A DNA stretch of 64,000 nt from JAOEGB01 sp041262585 (GCF_041262585.1 NZ_JBGCBZ010000003.1:343680-407679); one strand, 5' to 3'. Counted from the first letter of the stretch, positions 43,859 to 53,307 are shown. Notes: a model not told the origin generated them from the letters alone. A program made the numbers and translations.

Positions 43859-44895
43859 GCACGAGAACCCGGCGCCCGGCGCTGGCCGACTCCGTCCGGC
43901 TCTCCGGCGGCGGCGTGGAGATCCTCGACCGGCGGGTCTACCCGTTCGAGCGCCGGTGGGTGCACTGCGCCACGAGCGAGGACGTCGCCGTGGCGATCGA
44001 GCAGATGGTCACCCAGAGCTCGGGCCCGCTGTTCGCGACGACGGCCGGCATGACGCTCGCCGCCCGGGAGGCCAGGAACGAGCCCCCGGGCCGCGCCGCC
44101 GAGCGGCTGCGGGCGTCCGGCAGGCGGCTGGTCGCCACCCGCCCGACCAACAACCACATCCGCGACGCCGTACAGGCCATCCTGGCGGCCACCGTGGACG
44201 GCCCGCTGCCGGAGGCGTCCGGGGACGAGCTGGTCGAGGCCGTCACGGCGGCGGGGGCCGAGCACGACGCCGCCTACTGGGCGCGCAGCGCCGCCCTCGG
44301 CCGGCACGCCGCGGCGCTGCTGGACGACGGCGCCAAGGTGCTCACCCACTGCTGGGCGGACGCCTACCTGATCGCGACGGTCGAGGCCGCCCAGGAGGCG
44401 GGCAAGCGGCTGGAGTTCGTCTGCACCGAGACCCGCCCCTATCTCCAGGGGGCGCGGCTGACCGCCGCGACGCTCGTGGAGATGGGCTACCGGCCGACCG
44501 TCATCACCGACGGCATGGTGGCGGCGGCGATGGCCGACGGGCTCGCCGACGTGGCGCTGACCGCCGCCGACCGGGTGACGATGGACGGCCACGTCGTCAA
44601 CAAGGTGGGCACGCTCGGCGTCGCGCTGGCCGCCCGCGCCTTCGACCTTCCCTTCTACGCGCTGGTCCAGGCGCCCGACCCCCTCGCGCCGGTCATCGGC
44701 GACGTGGTGATCGAGCACCGCGACGGCGACGAGGTCCTGCACGTCCTCGGGACCCGCAGCGCGGCCGAGGGAACCACCGGCTACTACCCCGCCTTCGACG
44801 CCACCCCACCGGGGCTGGTGACCCGGATCGTCACCGAGCGCGGCGCCTTCCGGCCGGAGCACGTGTCACAGCATTTCGTTGAGGAGAGTTCATGA
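43855..44895 (+). CDS. mtnA: Methylthioribose-1-phosphate isomerase
   Basis: This 346-residue member of the eIF2B-alpha/MtnA superfamily has the active-site Cys166 in LTHCWADAYLIATVEAA, Asp219 in VITDGMVAAAM, and the VTMDGHVVNKVGT motif (about 241-253). It converts 5-methylthioribose-1-phosphate to methylthioribulose-1-phosphate. The typical CNTG around the Cys is CWAD here, so substrate preference could differ slightly from canonical MtnA. The presence of mtnB, mtnC, mtnD and mtnK supports the assignment. ATGA overlaps at both ends. Confidence 0.85.
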   Translation: MSTRTRRPALADSVRLSGGGVEILDRRVYPFERRWVHCATSEDVAVAIEQMVTQSSGPLFATTAGMTLAAREARNEPPGRAAERLRASGRRLVATRPTNNHIRDAVQAILAATVDGPLPEASGDELVEAVTAAGAEHDAAYWARSAALGRHAAALLDDGAKVLTHCWADAYLIATVEAAQEAGKRLEFVCTETRPYLQGARLTAATLVEMGYRPTVITDGMVAAAMADGLADVALTAADRVTMDGHVVNKVGTLGVALAARAFDLPFYALVQAPDPLAPVIGDVVIEHRDGDEVLHVLGTRSAAEGTTGYYPAFDATPPGLVTRIVTERGAFRPEHVSQHFVEESS

Positions 44896-45848
44896 GCCAG
44901 GTCCGCCGCGTCGTCGTGGACACCGACACCGGCATCGACGACGCCCACACCCTGCTGTATCTCGCGGGCCGTCCCGACGCCGAGATCGTCGCCGTCGCCT
45001 CGGTGTTCGGCAACTGCGTGGAGGAGGACGCCACGCGCAACATCGGCTACGTCACCCGGCTGCTGGAGCTGGACGTCCCGATCGCCCGTGGCGCGGCCGA
45101 GCCGCTGGCCGGGGCCGCGCACATCGCCGGTTACGTCCACGGCAAGGACGGCCTGGGCGACCGCGGCTACGACCGCCCGCTCCCCGAGGTGACCGGCGAG
45201 ACGGGGGCGGAGCTGCTCGTACGGCTGGCGAACGAGCAGCCCGGAGAGCTCGACCTGCTGGCGCTCGGCCCGCTGACCAACCTGGGGCTCGCGCTGCGCA
45301 TCGACCCGGACCTGTTCACCAAATACCGCTCCGTCGTGCTGATGGGCGGCTCCGGGCCGTACGCCGAGCCGGGCACGCTGCTGATGATCGACGCCAACAT
45401 CAACAACGACCCGGTGGCCGCGCGGGCCGTCTTCTCCGCGCCGCGCCGGGAGCTGGTCATGGTCGGCGTCAACGTCACCGCCGGGACGATCCTGGACGAG
45501 CGGGCCATCGCGGCCCTCCGCGCGACCGGCACCCCGCGGGCGCGGTTCGCGAGCGAGATCCTCGAGGCGTACCTGGACTTCTACCAGAACGAGTGGGGCC
45601 GCCGGATCATCCCGCTGCACGACCCGCTGGCGGCCGGGATCCTCCTCGATCCCGGTTTCGCGACCGCGTGGACGGACGGGCCGGTCAACGTGGTCAGCGA
45701 CGGCTTCCTGTCGCGGGCCCGCCTGATGCGGACCGTGGACGGCCTGCCGCCCTCCTTCCCGTACGAGCCCGCGCCCGGCACACGGGTGATCACGGCCGTG
45801 GACGCCAGCCGCTTCGTCGCCGACTTCGTGGAGGTATTGACCCGATGA
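44892..45848 (+). CDS. Inosine-uridine-type nucleoside hydrolase
   Basis: The 318-residue enzyme has the calcium-binding DTDTGIDDA at residues 10-18 (the family usually has DTDPGIDDA), GKDGLGDRGY, LALGPLTNLGLALR, VLMGGS and the final HDPLAA. It cleaves ribonucleosides to base and ribose. In this operon it may split imported methylthioadenosine into adenine and methylthioribose, replacing the usual MtnN nucleosidase, which is absent here (inference). It overlaps mtnA and mtnC by 4 bp. Confidence 0.87.
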   Translation: MSQVRRVVVDTDTGIDDAHTLLYLAGRPDAEIVAVASVFGNCVEEDATRNIGYVTRLLELDVPIARGAAEPLAGAAHIAGYVHGKDGLGDRGYDRPLPEVTGETGAELLVRLANEQPGELDLLALGPLTNLGLALRIDPDLFTKYRSVVLMGGSGPYAEPGTLLMIDANINNDPVAARAVFSAPRRELVMVGVNVTAGTILDERAIAALRATGTPRARFASEILEAYLDFYQNEWGRRIIPLHDPLAAGILLDPGFATAWTDGPVNVVSDGFLSRARLMRTVDGLPPSFPYEPAPGTRVITAVDASRFVADFVEVLTR

Positions 45849-46546
45849 CACAGATTTCCTGGATCGTGCTGGACATCGAGGGCACGACCAGCTCCACCGA
45901 GTCGGTCCACGTCGGGCTCTACGCCTACGCCCGGCCCCGGCTGGGCTCGTGGATCGACGGCCATCCGGACGACCCCGAGGTCCGCGCCGCGGTGGCGGAC
46001 ACGCGGCGGCAGGCCGGGCTGCCCGAGGGGGCCACGACCGCCGACGTCGTGAAGGCCCTGCACGAGTGGATGGACGGCGACGTCAAGGCGACGCCACTGA
46101 AGACCCTGCAGGGCCAGATCTGGGCGGCCGGGTTCGCGGCGGGCGAGCTCACCGCGCACTTCTTCCCCGACGTCCCGCCCGCCCTGCGGGAGTGGCACGA
46201 GTCCGGGCGGCGGCTCGCCGTGTTCTCGTCCGGGTCGGTCGCCAGCCAGCGCCCCTGGTTCAGGCACACCGGCGCGGGAGACCTCTCCGCCCTGGTGGAG
46301 CAGCACTTCGACACGGTCAACGCCGGCCCCAAGCGCGAGGCGGCGTCCTACGCCCGCATCGCGGAGGCCCTGGGCGAGCCGGGCGACCGGCTGCTCTTCC
46401 TGTCCGATGTGCCCGCCGAGCTGGACGCCGCCGCGGCGGCGGGCTGGCACACGACGGGGCTGCGCCGCCCCGGGGAGCCGAGCGAGCACGCCGGCTTCGG
46501 CTCCCATCCCGTCGTCGCGTCGTTCGAGGAGGTCAAGGTCTCATGA
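45845..46546 (+). CDS. mtnC: Acireductone synthase (enolase-phosphatase E1)
   Basis: The 233-residue HAD-superfamily protein starts with VLDIEGTTSSTESVHV; Asp10 is the nucleophile, and the DIEGTT signature is specific to enolase-phosphatases. KTLQGQIWAAGFAAGEL and LAVFSSGSVASQ and LLFLSDVPAELDAA are also diagnostic. It enolises and dephosphorylates diketomethylthiopentyl-1-phosphate to the acireductone. Its presence separates this cluster from the DHAP shunt, which lacks mtnC. Confidence 0.93.
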   Translation: MTQISWIVLDIEGTTSSTESVHVGLYAYARPRLGSWIDGHPDDPEVRAAVADTRRQAGLPEGATTADVVKALHEWMDGDVKATPLKTLQGQIWAAGFAAGELTAHFFPDVPPALREWHESGRRLAVFSSGSVASQRPWFRHTGAGDLSALVEQHFDTVNAGPKREAASYARIAEALGEPGDRLLFLSDVPAELDAAAAAGWHTTGLRRPGEPSEHAGFGSHPVVASFEEVKVS

Positions 46547-47175
46547 CCGGCATGACGGAAGCGCTCACCGCCGGGCGCGTCTACGAGGCCGGCGGACGGC
46601 TGGCCGTCGAGTCGGCGCGGTTCACCGGCTTCGGCTGGATGCGCGGCACGTCCGGCAACCTGTCCGAGGTGGTCTCCCGCGACCCGCTGCGGCTCGCCGT
46701 GACCGCCAGCGGCCTGGACAAGGGCGAGCTGACCGCCACGGACGTCGCCGTCGTCGGCCCCACGGGGGATCCGGTGGCCGTCGAGGGCGTCCCCCCACTG
46801 GTCCCCTCCGCCGAGGCCGGGCTGCACGCCCGCGTGGCCGCGCTGACCGGCGCCGGCGGGGTCGTCCACGTCCACGCGCTGAGCGCCGTGGTGGCGGGCC
46901 ACCGCTGGCCCGGCGGAGTGCGCCTGCGCGACGTCGAGACGCTGAAGGGCATCGGCCGCCTGGCCCACGACGACGAGGTCGTCATCCCGGTGATCCGCAA
47001 CAGCCAGGACATGGCCGAGCTGGGCGACTGGTTCGAGGCGGCCTACGACCCGCGCACGCCCGCCGTGATCGTCGCCTCCCACGGCATGTACGCCTGGGGG
47101 GCCGACCTCACGCGGGCGCGGCACGTCACCGAGTGCGTCGAGTGGCTCCTGTCCTACGCCCTCGCCATCGGCTGA
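46543..47175 (+). CDS. mtnB: Methylthioribulose-1-phosphate dehydratase (class II aldolase fold)
   Basis: The 210-residue protein has RGTSGNLSEV (about 34-43), the zinc-binding VVHVHALSAVV with His109 and His111, SHGMYAWG and a third His near 194. This is the class II aldolase/MtnB family; by context it dehydrates methylthioribulose-1-phosphate rather than cleaving it. It is the last gene of the eight-gene plus-strand operon and ends 12 bp before repeat array C. Confidence 0.87.
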   Translation: MTGMTEALTAGRVYEAGGRLAVESARFTGFGWMRGTSGNLSEVVSRDPLRLAVTASGLDKGELTATDVAVVGPTGDPVAVEGVPPLVPSAEAGLHARVAALTGAGGVVHVHALSAVVAGHRWPGGVRLRDVETLKGIGRLAHDDEVVIPVIRNSQDMAELGDWFEAAYDPRTPAVIVASHGMYAWGADLTRARHVTECVEWLLSYALAIG

Positions 47176-47186
47176 CCCCCCCCCGG

Positions 47187-47446
47187 CGTGATCATGCACA
47201 GGTTCCCGCACGCACCCCCCGCCTGCCGCTTCCCGCAGCGTGATCATGCACGTGTTCCCGCACACGCCGCCCTGCCTGGCGCTTCGCACAGCGTGATCAT
47301 GCATGACGAGGACGCGCCCGCCGGACGGACATCGCATGATCAAAACAGTGTCAGCGCTGATCAAACCGTATGCGGCGGAATCCGTGCATGATCACGATCC
47401 GGGACAGCACGTCCCCGAGCTTCTCGGGAAACCCTGCATGATCACG
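47187..47446. repeat. Repeat array C: six ~53-bp units with core CGTGATCATGCAC
   Basis: Forward cores start at 47187, 47239 and 47292. Reverse cores start at 47332 (degenerate), 47384 and 47434. Periods are 52, 53, 52 and 50 bp within the blocks. Units 1 and 2 share GTTCCCGCAC directly after the core. The array occupies the gap between the convergent ends of mtnB and mtnK, so both salvage operons run into it. Confidence 0.9.
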
Positions 47447-47459
47447 GCGACGCGGCTCT

Positions 47460-48710
47460 TCAGGTGGCGTCGCTGAGGATCTCGCCGGCGCGGTCGAACA
47501 GGGCGGCGGGGTCCGTGACGGCGGCCCTCTCCACGCTGACCCCCTCAACCAGGAGCAGCCGGGCGGCCCGGAGCACGCCCCGGATCGCCCGGACCCGCTC
47601 CTCCTCGGGCAGCGTCTCGATGTCGGCGACCCGGGAGAAGCCGATCACCCTGCGGGCCGCCTTGGCGGCGCCGGCCGCGACGGCGTCGCCGTACACCTTG
47701 GCGAGGTAGCCCTCCAGCACGCCGTCGCCGAAGACGCGGGGGTCGGCGCGATCCGGCCACAGCGCCGTGAACTCCTCTCGGAAGGCCCGCCAGGTCTCCT
47801 CCGCCCGTCCGAGCACCCATGCGGCGTGGGCCTCGTCGCCGAGCGCGAATCCACGGGCGGCGGCGAGCAGGTAGTTGCCCCACAGCGCGCCGATGTCGAA
47901 GCCGACGGGGCCGTAGAAGGCGAACTCGATGTCGAAGGCCCTGGTGGAGGCCGGGATCTCCGGCGTCTCGGCGCGGACGAGGACGGATCCGGTGTGCAGG
48001 TCCCCGTGGATCAGCGCCTCGGCGTGCGTCATGAAGGCCAGCTTCGCCGCGCCGATGGCCGTGCGGACCTCGGGGTCACCGGCGTAGGCCGCCACGTCGG
48101 CCTCGTTGGCCGGGAGGATCCGGTTGTGCTCGTGCCGGATGTACGGCTCGGTGAAGACGAGGTCCTCGGTGATCTCGCAGAGCTCCGGGTTGACCGACGC
48201 GGCGAGCGCGGCCTTGTGCGCCTTGGCCCCGAGCCCGAAGACCGACGTGCCGAACGCCACACGAGCGACGTATCTGCCCAGGCCGGCGGCCACTCCCTCG
48301 TGGCGCAGACCCTCGTTGAGCGCGCCGCGCCACACCCGATGGTCCGACAGGTCCTCCATGGCCACCACGTGCCGGGCCTCGTCGGCGTCGTAGAACGCGG
48401 GCACCAGACCGGGCGCCACCGAGTTGTGCGCACGCAGCGCCCGCGCCTCGTACCCGTTCCGCTCGGGCGTGATCGGCCAGGTCGGATCGACCCGCACGTA
48501 CGGCAGAGCCTGCTTGAGCACCAGCCCCCGCCCCGTCGCGGCCTCCACGACGAACACGAGGTTCATGTTCCCGTCGCCGACCTCGCGCACCTGAGTGATC
48601 GCGGCCGGGTCGATCAGGCGGCGCAGCGCCGCCCGTCCGGCGATGTAGGCCGGGACGGTCTCGGCCGAGAGAAGCTCATAGGACTGGCCGGCGTCGACCG
48701 TGGTCGTCAC
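47460..48710 (-). CDS. mtnK: Methylthioribose kinase
   Basis: The 416-residue aminoglycoside-phosphotransferase-fold kinase has GDGNMNLVFVV (about 46-56), the catalytic loop IHGDLHTGSVLV (HGD at 235-237, with the MtnK-specific LHTGS) and FDIEFAFYGPVGFDIG (DxE). It phosphorylates 5-methylthioribose to the 1-phosphate, committing it to salvage. Its ATG overlaps the permease stop by 4 bp. It is the last gene of the minus-strand importer operon, so the importer probably delivers methylthioribose. Confidence 0.93.
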   Translation of the reverse strand: MTTTVDAGQSYELLSAETVPAYIAGRAALRRLIDPAAITQVREVGDGNMNLVFVVEAATGRGLVLKQALPYVRVDPTWPITPERNGYEARALRAHNSVAPGLVPAFYDADEARHVVAMEDLSDHRVWRGALNEGLRHEGVAAGLGRYVARVAFGTSVFGLGAKAHKAALAASVNPELCEITEDLVFTEPYIRHEHNRILPANEADVAAYAGDPEVRTAIGAAKLAFMTHAEALIHGDLHTGSVLVRAETPEIPASTRAFDIEFAFYGPVGFDIGALWGNYLLAAARGFALGDEAHAAWVLGRAEETWRAFREEFTALWPDRADPRVFGDGVLEGYLAKVYGDAVAAGAAKAARRVIGFSRVADIETLPEEERVRAIRGVLRAARLLLVEGVSVERAAVTDPAALFDRAGEILSDAT

Positions 48711-49693
48711 GTCGTCTTCCTTTCACGTCGTCCGGTGTAGCTCACCACGAGGGAGCCCACGAGCAGCGCTCCCTGGACGAAGGTCTGCGTGTAGTAGGGC
48801 GCGTTGAGCATCGTGAGGCCGTTGATCATCACTCCGATGAACAGGGCGCCCACGACGGTGCCCAGCGCGTTGGGCCGGTTGGCCCCGAGCACGGCGAAGC
48901 CGATGAGGGCCGCCGCGACGCTCTGCAGCAGGTACGGATCACCGGCGCCGACGTCGCCCCGGCCCAGCCTGGCGGACAGCAGGATGCCGCCGACGGAGGC
49001 GCACAGCCCGGAGATCACGTACGCCATGGCCCGGTAGCGGCCGACGCGGATGCCCGCCAGCCTGGCCGCCTCGGCGTTCCCGCCGATGGCGTAGAGCGCG
49101 CGGCCCCAGCGGGTGTGGTTGAGGAACACGAACACGGCCGCGGCCAGCACGGCGAACACGATGACGGGCACCGGCACGGACCCGACCGTGCCGCCGCCGA
49201 GCCAGACGAACCCCTCGGTGTACCGGCCCGGGGCGGGCGACCCGCCGATCGTCATCCCGGCCGACACCGACTGGCCGGACGTGACGATGAGCGCGAGCCC
49301 CTGGAACAGGAACATGGTCCCGAGGGTGGCCACCAGGTCGGGGACCTTCGCCACCACGGTCAGCAGCACGTTGATCCCGGCCACGACCAGACCGGCGATC
49401 AGGCCGGCGACGATCGCCGTGCCGCCGGTCAGGTTGAACCTGACCATGGTGAGCGCCGTCACCATCACGACGAAGCCGACGCACGCCCCGGCCGACAGGT
49501 CGAACCCGCCCGTGGTCATCGAGACGGTCACGCCGAGCGCCACCACGCCGACGACGGCGACCGACTGGAGCACGATGAGGGCGTTGCCGTACGTGCCGAA
49601 GGCCGGGGCGACCAGGGAGAAGACGGCGAGCATCGCGACCAGGACCACGACGAGCCCGTAACGCTGGACGAGGGCTACCGTGCGGGCAGTCAT
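48707..49693 (-). CDS. ABC transporter permease (RbsC type), probable methylthioribose importer
   Basis: This 328-residue protein has eight or more helices and the CUT2 permease motifs TTGGFDLSAGACVGFV, KVPDLVATLGTMFLFQG and TRWGRALYAIGGNAEAARLAGI. It lies between ATPase and mtnK with 4-bp overlaps on both sides, which ties its substrate to the kinase. Confidence 0.9.
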   Translation of the reverse strand: MTARTVALVQRYGLVVVLVAMLAVFSLVAPAFGTYGNALIVLQSVAVVGVVALGVTVSMTTGGFDLSAGACVGFVVMVTALTMVRFNLTGGTAIVAGLIAGLVVAGINVLLTVVAKVPDLVATLGTMFLFQGLALIVTSGQSVSAGMTIGGSPAPGRYTEGFVWLGGGTVGSVPVPVIVFAVLAAAVFVFLNHTRWGRALYAIGGNAEAARLAGIRVGRYRAMAYVISGLCASVGGILLSARLGRGDVGAGDPYLLQSVAAALIGFAVLGANRPNALGTVVGALFIGVMINGLTMLNAPYYTQTFVQGALLVGSLVVSYTGRRERKTT

Positions 49694-51378
49694 GCCGCCG
49701 CCCCCGGCGCTCCGGACGCGCCCGACATGAGGGCCGCCAGACGTGCGGCGGTCGCGTCGGCGGCGGGGATCGCCCCTGCCAGGTCTCCCTCATGGAGGAC
49801 CAGGATCCGGTCGGCCAGCCCGAGCAGTTCCTGGGGGTCCGACGACGCGACGATCACCGCGACCTCCGCCGCGTGCTCGGCGAGTGTGCGGCCGATGTCG
49901 GCCCGCGCCCCCACGTCCACGCCGCGGAACGGCTCGTCGAGGAGCAGCAGCGCGGGCGACGCCTCCAGCCATCGGCCCACGACGACCTTCTGCTGGTTGC
50001 CGCCGGAAAGGGTCTCCATCGGGGCCTCGACCGGGGCCGGGCCGCCGGGCCCGCGCACGCCGAACCGCTCGACCACGGTCGCGGCCGAGCCGCTCTCGGA
50101 ACGGCGGGACAGCAGCCCCGCGCGGTTGTGGTGCCGCAGCCTGGGGAGCGTGACGTGCGCGCGGACCGACCAGCCGGGCACGATCGCCTGGGCCGAGCGC
50201 TCCTCCGCGGCGAACGCGACCCCCGCCGCCACCGCCGCGTGCGGGTCACGCGGCCGGTACGGCAGGCCGCCCAGGCGCAGCTCGCCCGACGACAGCGGGC
50301 GGGCGCCGTAGAGCTGTTCGAGCAGCTCGGTCTTGCCCGAGCCGACGAGGCCGGTCACGCCGACGATCTCGCCCGCGCGGACCTCGAAGCCGAACGGCTC
50401 GCCGTCCGGCCTGGTCCGAATCCCGGCCGCCGCGAGCACCGGGGCTACTGGAACCACGGGGGCCACCGGAACCGCGGGGACCCGCGGCAGGTCCCGCTTC
50501 GGCGCGGCGGCGTCTCCCCGGCCCTGGTCCAGGCTTTGGTCCATGCCTTGGTCCAGGCTTTGGTCCAGGCTTTGGTCCATGCCTTGGTTCCGGGCTTGGT
50601 CCGCGCCTTGGTCCGCGCCTTGGTCCAGGGCTTCCCACGCGTCTCCGAGCATCGCCTCGACGACGGCCCTGCGGTCGAAGGGCGCGGCGAGCGTCCGCCG
50701 CACCCGGCCGTCGCGGAGGACGACCACCCGCCGGCAGAGGTCCTCGATCTCGGCCAGCCGATGCGAGACGTACAGCACGGCCACCCCGGCGGCGGCCATC
50801 TCCCTGACCGTGTCCAGGAGCAGGTCCGCCTCCACGGACGAGAGCGTCGAGGTCGGCTCGTCGAGGATGAGCAGCCGGGGCCGCCTCGACACCGCGCGGG
50901 CGATGACGATCCGCTGGCGCTCGCTGGCGGACAGCGTCTCCACCGGGGCGTCGAGCGGGGCGGCCAGCCGTACGGTGGCGGCGATCTCCCGGGCCTCGGC
51001 TCTGGTCCGCGCCCGGGTGGTGAACCAGCCCGAGCCGCGGCGGCTCAGCGAGTCGAGGGTGAGGTTCTCGGCCACTGTCGTCCCGAAGACCACTCCGTCG
51101 TCGATGTTCTGGTGCACGGTCTGCACGCCCGCCGCGATCGCGTCGAGAGGCCCGCCCGGCTGGAACGCCCGCCCGGCGAGTGTGACCGTGCCCGAGGTGG
51201 CCGGGGTCGCGCCGGACAGCACCTTGATCAGCGTGGACTTGCCCGCGCCGTTGGTCCCGATCAGTCCGACGATCTCGCCGGGACGGATGTCGAGCGTCAC
51301 GTCGTGCAACGCCCAGGTCACGCCGTACCTCTTGGACAGCCCCGAGACCGACACCACCGGCTCGGCGGCCTCGCTCAT
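49690..51378 (-). CDS. ABC transporter ATPase (RbsA type) with Asp-Gln repeat linker
   Basis: The 562-residue protein has NBD1 Walker A GTNGAGKST, LSASERQRIVIARAV and LLILDEPTSTL, and NBD2 with LVGSGKTEL, LSGGNQQKVVVGRWL and LLLLDEPFRGVDVG. Between the domains (about 245-285) is an insertion of Asp-Gln-Gly/Asp-Gln-Ser-Leu repeats, encoded by an imperfect 15-bp tandem repeat at 50520-50636. The ATG at 51378 overlaps the binding-protein stop. It drives import of the sugar used by mtnK (inference). Confidence 0.9.
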   Translation of the reverse strand: MSEAAEPVVSVSGLSKRYGVTWALHDVTLDIRPGEIVGLIGTNGAGKSTLIKVLSGATPATSGTVTLAGRAFQPGGPLDAIAAGVQTVHQNIDDGVVFGTTVAENLTLDSLSRRGSGWFTTRARTRAEAREIAATVRLAAPLDAPVETLSASERQRIVIARAVSRRPRLLILDEPTSTLSSVEADLLLDTVREMAAAGVAVLYVSHRLAEIEDLCRRVVVLRDGRVRRTLAAPFDRRAVVEAMLGDAWEALDQGADQGADQARNQGMDQSLDQSLDQGMDQSLDQGRGDAAAPKRDLPRVPAVPVAPVVPVAPVLAAAGIRTRPDGEPFGFEVRAGEIVGVTGLVGSGKTELLEQLYGARPLSSGELRLGGLPYRPRDPHAAVAAGVAFAAEERSAQAIVPGWSVRAHVTLPRLRHHNRAGLLSRRSESGSAATVVERFGVRGPGGPAPVEAPMETLSGGNQQKVVVGRWLEASPALLLLDEPFRGVDVGARADIGRTLAEHAAEVAVIVASSDPQELLGLADRILVLHEGDLAGAIPAADATAARLAALMSGASGAPGAAA

Positions 51379-52478
51379 GGAGCGACCCAGGGCACCCGTG
51401 CCACGTCGGGGGTCTGGAGGGCCGGGACGGCCTGGGTGAGCTGCTGGACGCTGGCGATGCCGCCGTCGTGGAGCTGCTTCTGCGTGATGAGCGCCGGGGG
51501 CACCTTGAGCGCGTGGTCCACCGGCTGACCGGCGACCAGGAGCGCGGCCGCGCGCACCGCGATGCGCCCGACGTTCGACGCGTCGGCGGCGGACGTGGCG
51601 ACCCAGGGGCTGCGAGGCTCCGTCATGACGCCGATGTCGGCGGTGGAGACGTCCGCGCCGTAGACCTTGACCTTGTCCTGCAGGCCGAGCTCCTTGATCG
51701 CGAGTGTCGCGCCCTTGGCGAACTCGTCGTACGGCGCGAAGACCGCCTTCACGCCGGGGTTCGCGGTCAGCGCGGCCTTGGCCTGGTCGGCCACGGCGGC
51801 GGCGGTGGAGTTGTTGACGACGCCGATCTGGGCCACCTGCTTGACGCCCGGGTTGTCCTTCTTGAACTGCGTCCACGTCTCGTTGCGGCGGTCCAGCGGG
51901 GCGAAGCCCGCGACGTACACGTAGACGACGTCCGCCTTGCCTCCGGTGTCGGCCTTGAGCGCGTCCAGGGCCTGCCCGGCGATCTGGTGGTCGTCCTGGG
52001 TCAGCGCCACGGCCTCCGGCGAGCCGGGGTCGACGTCGTAGGCGACGAGCGGGATCCCCGCGGCCACGGCCTTCTTGATCGTGGGCTGCACGGTCTCGGC
52101 GAACCCGTGGTCGACGATGATCGCGTCGGGCTTCTGGCCGATGGCCTGCTCCAGGTTGAGCGCCTGCTTGTCGTTGTTCCCGTCGCCGCTGGAGACGTCG
52201 AGGGTCACGTTCAGCGCCTTGGCCTCAGCCTGGGCCCCGGCGAGCCACTGCTCGAAGTAGTCGCCCGAGGAGAGCTGCCTGACGAGGGATATCTTGACCC
52301 CGCCGCCGGCGAACTTGGCCGGAACGGCCGCCGCTGGGCTGGACGCGGAAGCGGAAGAAGGAGCGGTGGTGGCGGCGTTGCTGCTGGAAGCGCCGGTGGT
52401 GGTTGTAGGACTTCCCTGGGAGCAGCCGGCGAGCACCAGCGCGCCGAGGACGGCACCGAAGAGTCTTGCGTGGATCAC
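51375..52478 (-). CDS. RbsB-type solute-binding lipoprotein, probable methylthioribose binder
   Basis: From the GTG at 52478 the 367-residue product has a short lipoprotein signal (HARLFGAVLGALVLAGC), a Ser/Thr/Ala-rich tether (about 20-55), and a type 1 periplasmic-binding fold. Recognisable segments include ISLVRQLSSGDYFEQWLAG, DAIIVDHGFAETVQP and VKVYGADVST. It is the first gene of the operon that ends in mtnK. An upstream in-frame ATG (52514) would place 12 polar residues before the signal, so the GTG is preferred although no Shine-Dalgarno is visible. Confidence 0.85.
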   Translation of the reverse strand: MIHARLFGAVLGALVLAGCSQGSPTTTTGASSSNAATTAPSSASASSPAAAVPAKFAGGGVKISLVRQLSSGDYFEQWLAGAQAEAKALNVTLDVSSGDGNNDKQALNLEQAIGQKPDAIIVDHGFAETVQPTIKKAVAAGIPLVAYDVDPGSPEAVALTQDDHQIAGQALDALKADTGGKADVVYVYVAGFAPLDRRNETWTQFKKDNPGVKQVAQIGVVNNSTAAAVADQAKAALTANPGVKAVFAPYDEFAKGATLAIKELGLQDKVKVYGADVSTADIGVMTEPRSPWVATSAADASNVGRIAVRAAALLVAGQPVDHALKVPPALITQKQLHDGGIASVQQLTQAVPALQTPDVARVPWVAP

Positions 52479-52530
52479 ATGGGGATGATAGGCACCTAAG
52501 GGATTAATGTCCACTTTTCAGACTAGTATG

Positions 52531-52567
52531 ATCGGAATTGCCGATAAGAGTGCGGACGGCGCACAAT
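52531..52567 (+). promoter_or_regulatory. Divergent promoter/operator of mtnD and the methylthioribose importer operon
   Basis: The inverted repeat ATCGG-N5-CCGAT (52531-52545) overlaps a -35-like TTGCCG (52538-52543). CACAAT (52562-52567) is a plausible -10 with an 18-bp spacer. A start seven bases further would be exactly the mtnD ATG at 52574, implying a leaderless message. The palindrome lies between the divergent operons and could be bound by one regulator for both. Confidence 0.45.
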
Positions 52568-52573
52568 CAGGAC

Positions 52574-53158
<585 letters not shown>

Positions 53159-53307
53159 TCCCCCGGCCTGAATCGGCCTGTATGAATCAGGCGGCGCGCG
53201 ACGCCCGTGCCTGCGCACGGGCCTCGCGCCCGCGGCGCGGGTCAGGGCGGCCGGAGGGCGCGGGTCAGGGCGGCCGGCGCGGGGCCCGGGAGAGCCCGGC
53301 GGCGCAA

